A DNA stretch of 64,000 bases, taken from positions 1-64,000 of the forward strand of contig JANQEU010000034.1 of assembly GCA_028278225.1 (NCBI GenBank), given 5' to 3'. The translations under genes and the position numbers were made by a program. Under the pieces are notes generated by a model. The model was not told the origin of the DNA, did no database searches, and saw only the letters and a program-made list of their open reading frames with translations. Positions 63,405-64,000 of the stretch are shown piece after piece. Each line of letters begins with the position of its first letter. The stretch's first letter is position 1. This DNA is from Cyclobacteriaceae bacterium. Its GTDB lineage: Bacteria; Bacteroidota; Bacteroidia; Cytophagales; Cyclobacteriaceae.

Positions 63405-64000
63405 TACGGGGTAAGTTCACGTTTTCTTCGTCGTTTGAGATAGTTTGGCCCACCTTCAAATGTTATGAAAAAAGCGATATTATGAGTTACTAATCTAGAA
63501 AGATTCACACTAAAATCGTTGACTTTATCCGATAGCATATTTCTCAATCCGTACGAATACCGGACTTCCGGTGAAAATTTAAATAATGGATAGTAGATAT
63601 CGAATCCCGCGCCTATGTCAAAAGCAAGGTTAAAGTTCTTCAATTCCAGTTTCTGCCGGGTATCTACCTCATCCCCTTTCCCGGCGGCTTCCCATGAGGG
63701 GTTTATCCCCCCAACAAGATACATCGCCAGATTTCCTCTCCGCACGGATTTGTATTTTAACAGCAGTGGCATTTCCATCATTGTGGCGTCTTTGAGTTCA
63801 CGCAGTATGGTGCCGTCAGTACGTCTGAAGGTTAGATCATACTCGTAAAATCCTACTGTTGGCAGAATGCGGAAATCCAGGTACTGGAACACGAACATAT
63901 TCACCACAAATCCCAGTTTAAATCCCCCGAGGTTACCCGGAACAATGGAGTGCAGGCTGTCCATCTGCGGGGTGGTAAATATTTCGGCTGTCTCAATCTT
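63404..64000 (-). CDS. porT: PorT-family outer-membrane protein, 5' end beyond the window
   Basis: At least 198 residues are visible, and the frame stays open to the window edge at 64000, so the start and signal peptide are missing. An internal Met at 63964 is not the true start. Strands with PLLLKYKSVRRGNLAMYLVGG and GAGFDIYYPLFKFSPEVRYSYGLRNML match PorT closely. PorT is an outer-membrane component needed for type IX secretion and gliding. This fits the T9SS sorting domain on the giant adhesin. Confidence 0.78.
   Translation of the reverse strand, partial: KIETAEIFTTPQMDSLHSIVPGNLGGFKLGFVVNMFVFQYLDFRILPTVGFYEYDLTFRRTDGTILRELKDATMMEMPLLLKYKSVRRGNLAMYLVGGINPSWEAAGKGDEVDTRQKLELKNFNLAFDIGAGFDIYYPLFKFSPEVRYSYGLRNMLSDKVNDFSVNLSRLVTHNIAFFITFEGGPNYLKRRRKRELTP

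Noticed and set aside
1-64000. tRNA, rRNA, transposase, integrase or phage structural genes
   Set aside because: None was recognised on either strand; xerD is the chromosomal dimer-resolution type with housekeeping neighbours.

Overview
The window looks like a chromosomal segment of a member of the Bacteroidota, most likely a Cytophagales-type bacterium. Evidence: a type IX secretion (T9SS) C-terminal sorting domain on a 2184-residue cadherin-repeat protein and a PorT-like protein at the right edge; an ECF sigma/FecR/STN-domain/TonB-receptor cluster; DUF4290 directly upstream of murA; DUF2851; and weak or absent Shine-Dalgarno sequences. No rRNA, tRNA, CRISPR array, transposase or integrase gene was found.

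Left accessory region (1-5145). This part is visibly richer in A+T than the rest. It holds a broken gene tail (1-151), an HNH-like zinc protein coupled to a YaaC-family gene (404-2193), a SIR2-like gene broken by two frameshifts (2444-3494) and a large protein with an RNGIAH HEPN-type motif (3529-5145). The groups are separated by two long imperfect palindromes (about 152-403 and 2188-2443). Their arms covary while short segments stay conserved, and the upstream gene stops inside or against the left arm. This is the architecture of integron attC sites, and I read the region as the remnant of a gene-cassette array with defence-like cargo.

5533-17580. A small membrane protein is followed by a Xre/MbcA-type antitoxin with a RES-domain toxin and a palindromic operator candidate. 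Next comes an ECF sigma factor, FecR anti-sigma factor, a secreted STN/LA_2272-like repeat protein and a TonB-dependent receptor. A near-identical 27-bp element precedes both fecR and the receptor. Then come a small antitoxin/PIN toxin pair coupled by overlapping start and stop codons to a nitrilase, a Tat-exported sugar-isomerase-like protein and a tandem-VOC protein.

17728-33835. The giant T9SS-exported adhesin runs on the minus strand. It is followed by dnaX, whose gamma and tau forms appear to be made from one gene through a 10-adenine slippery run. Next are a LysM lytic transglycosylase, an O-methyltransferase and an M16 peptidase (minus), a GT9 glycosyltransferase and an AlkC-type alkylation repair protein (plus), and a subtilisin-like protease (minus).

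33932-43792. pepP, GNAT and RidA form a compact run. DUF4290, murA and a GH113-like hydrolase form another; the MurA active-site Cys is replaced by Asp. Then come a two-module carbohydrate-binding-like protein, two small genes that share a duplicated TGTCAC promoter element, and an OmpR-family two-component system.

43896-64000. This is mostly housekeeping: nucleoside phosphorylase, trhO, a NeuD-type acetyltransferase, a multi-spanning membrane protein, DUF2851, pyrF, a LolA-like protein, ftsK, pyrD, xerD, aroQ, a class V aminotransferase, a TPR protein, marC, rnhA, an outer-membrane-like protein, a tRNA methyltransferase, a saccharopine dehydrogenase-like enzyme, an SDR oxidoreductase and porT (cut by the window edge). 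A two-hairpin intergenic repeat occurs after two unrelated genes (26394-26573 and 59478-59630), each copy ending exactly at a stop codon.
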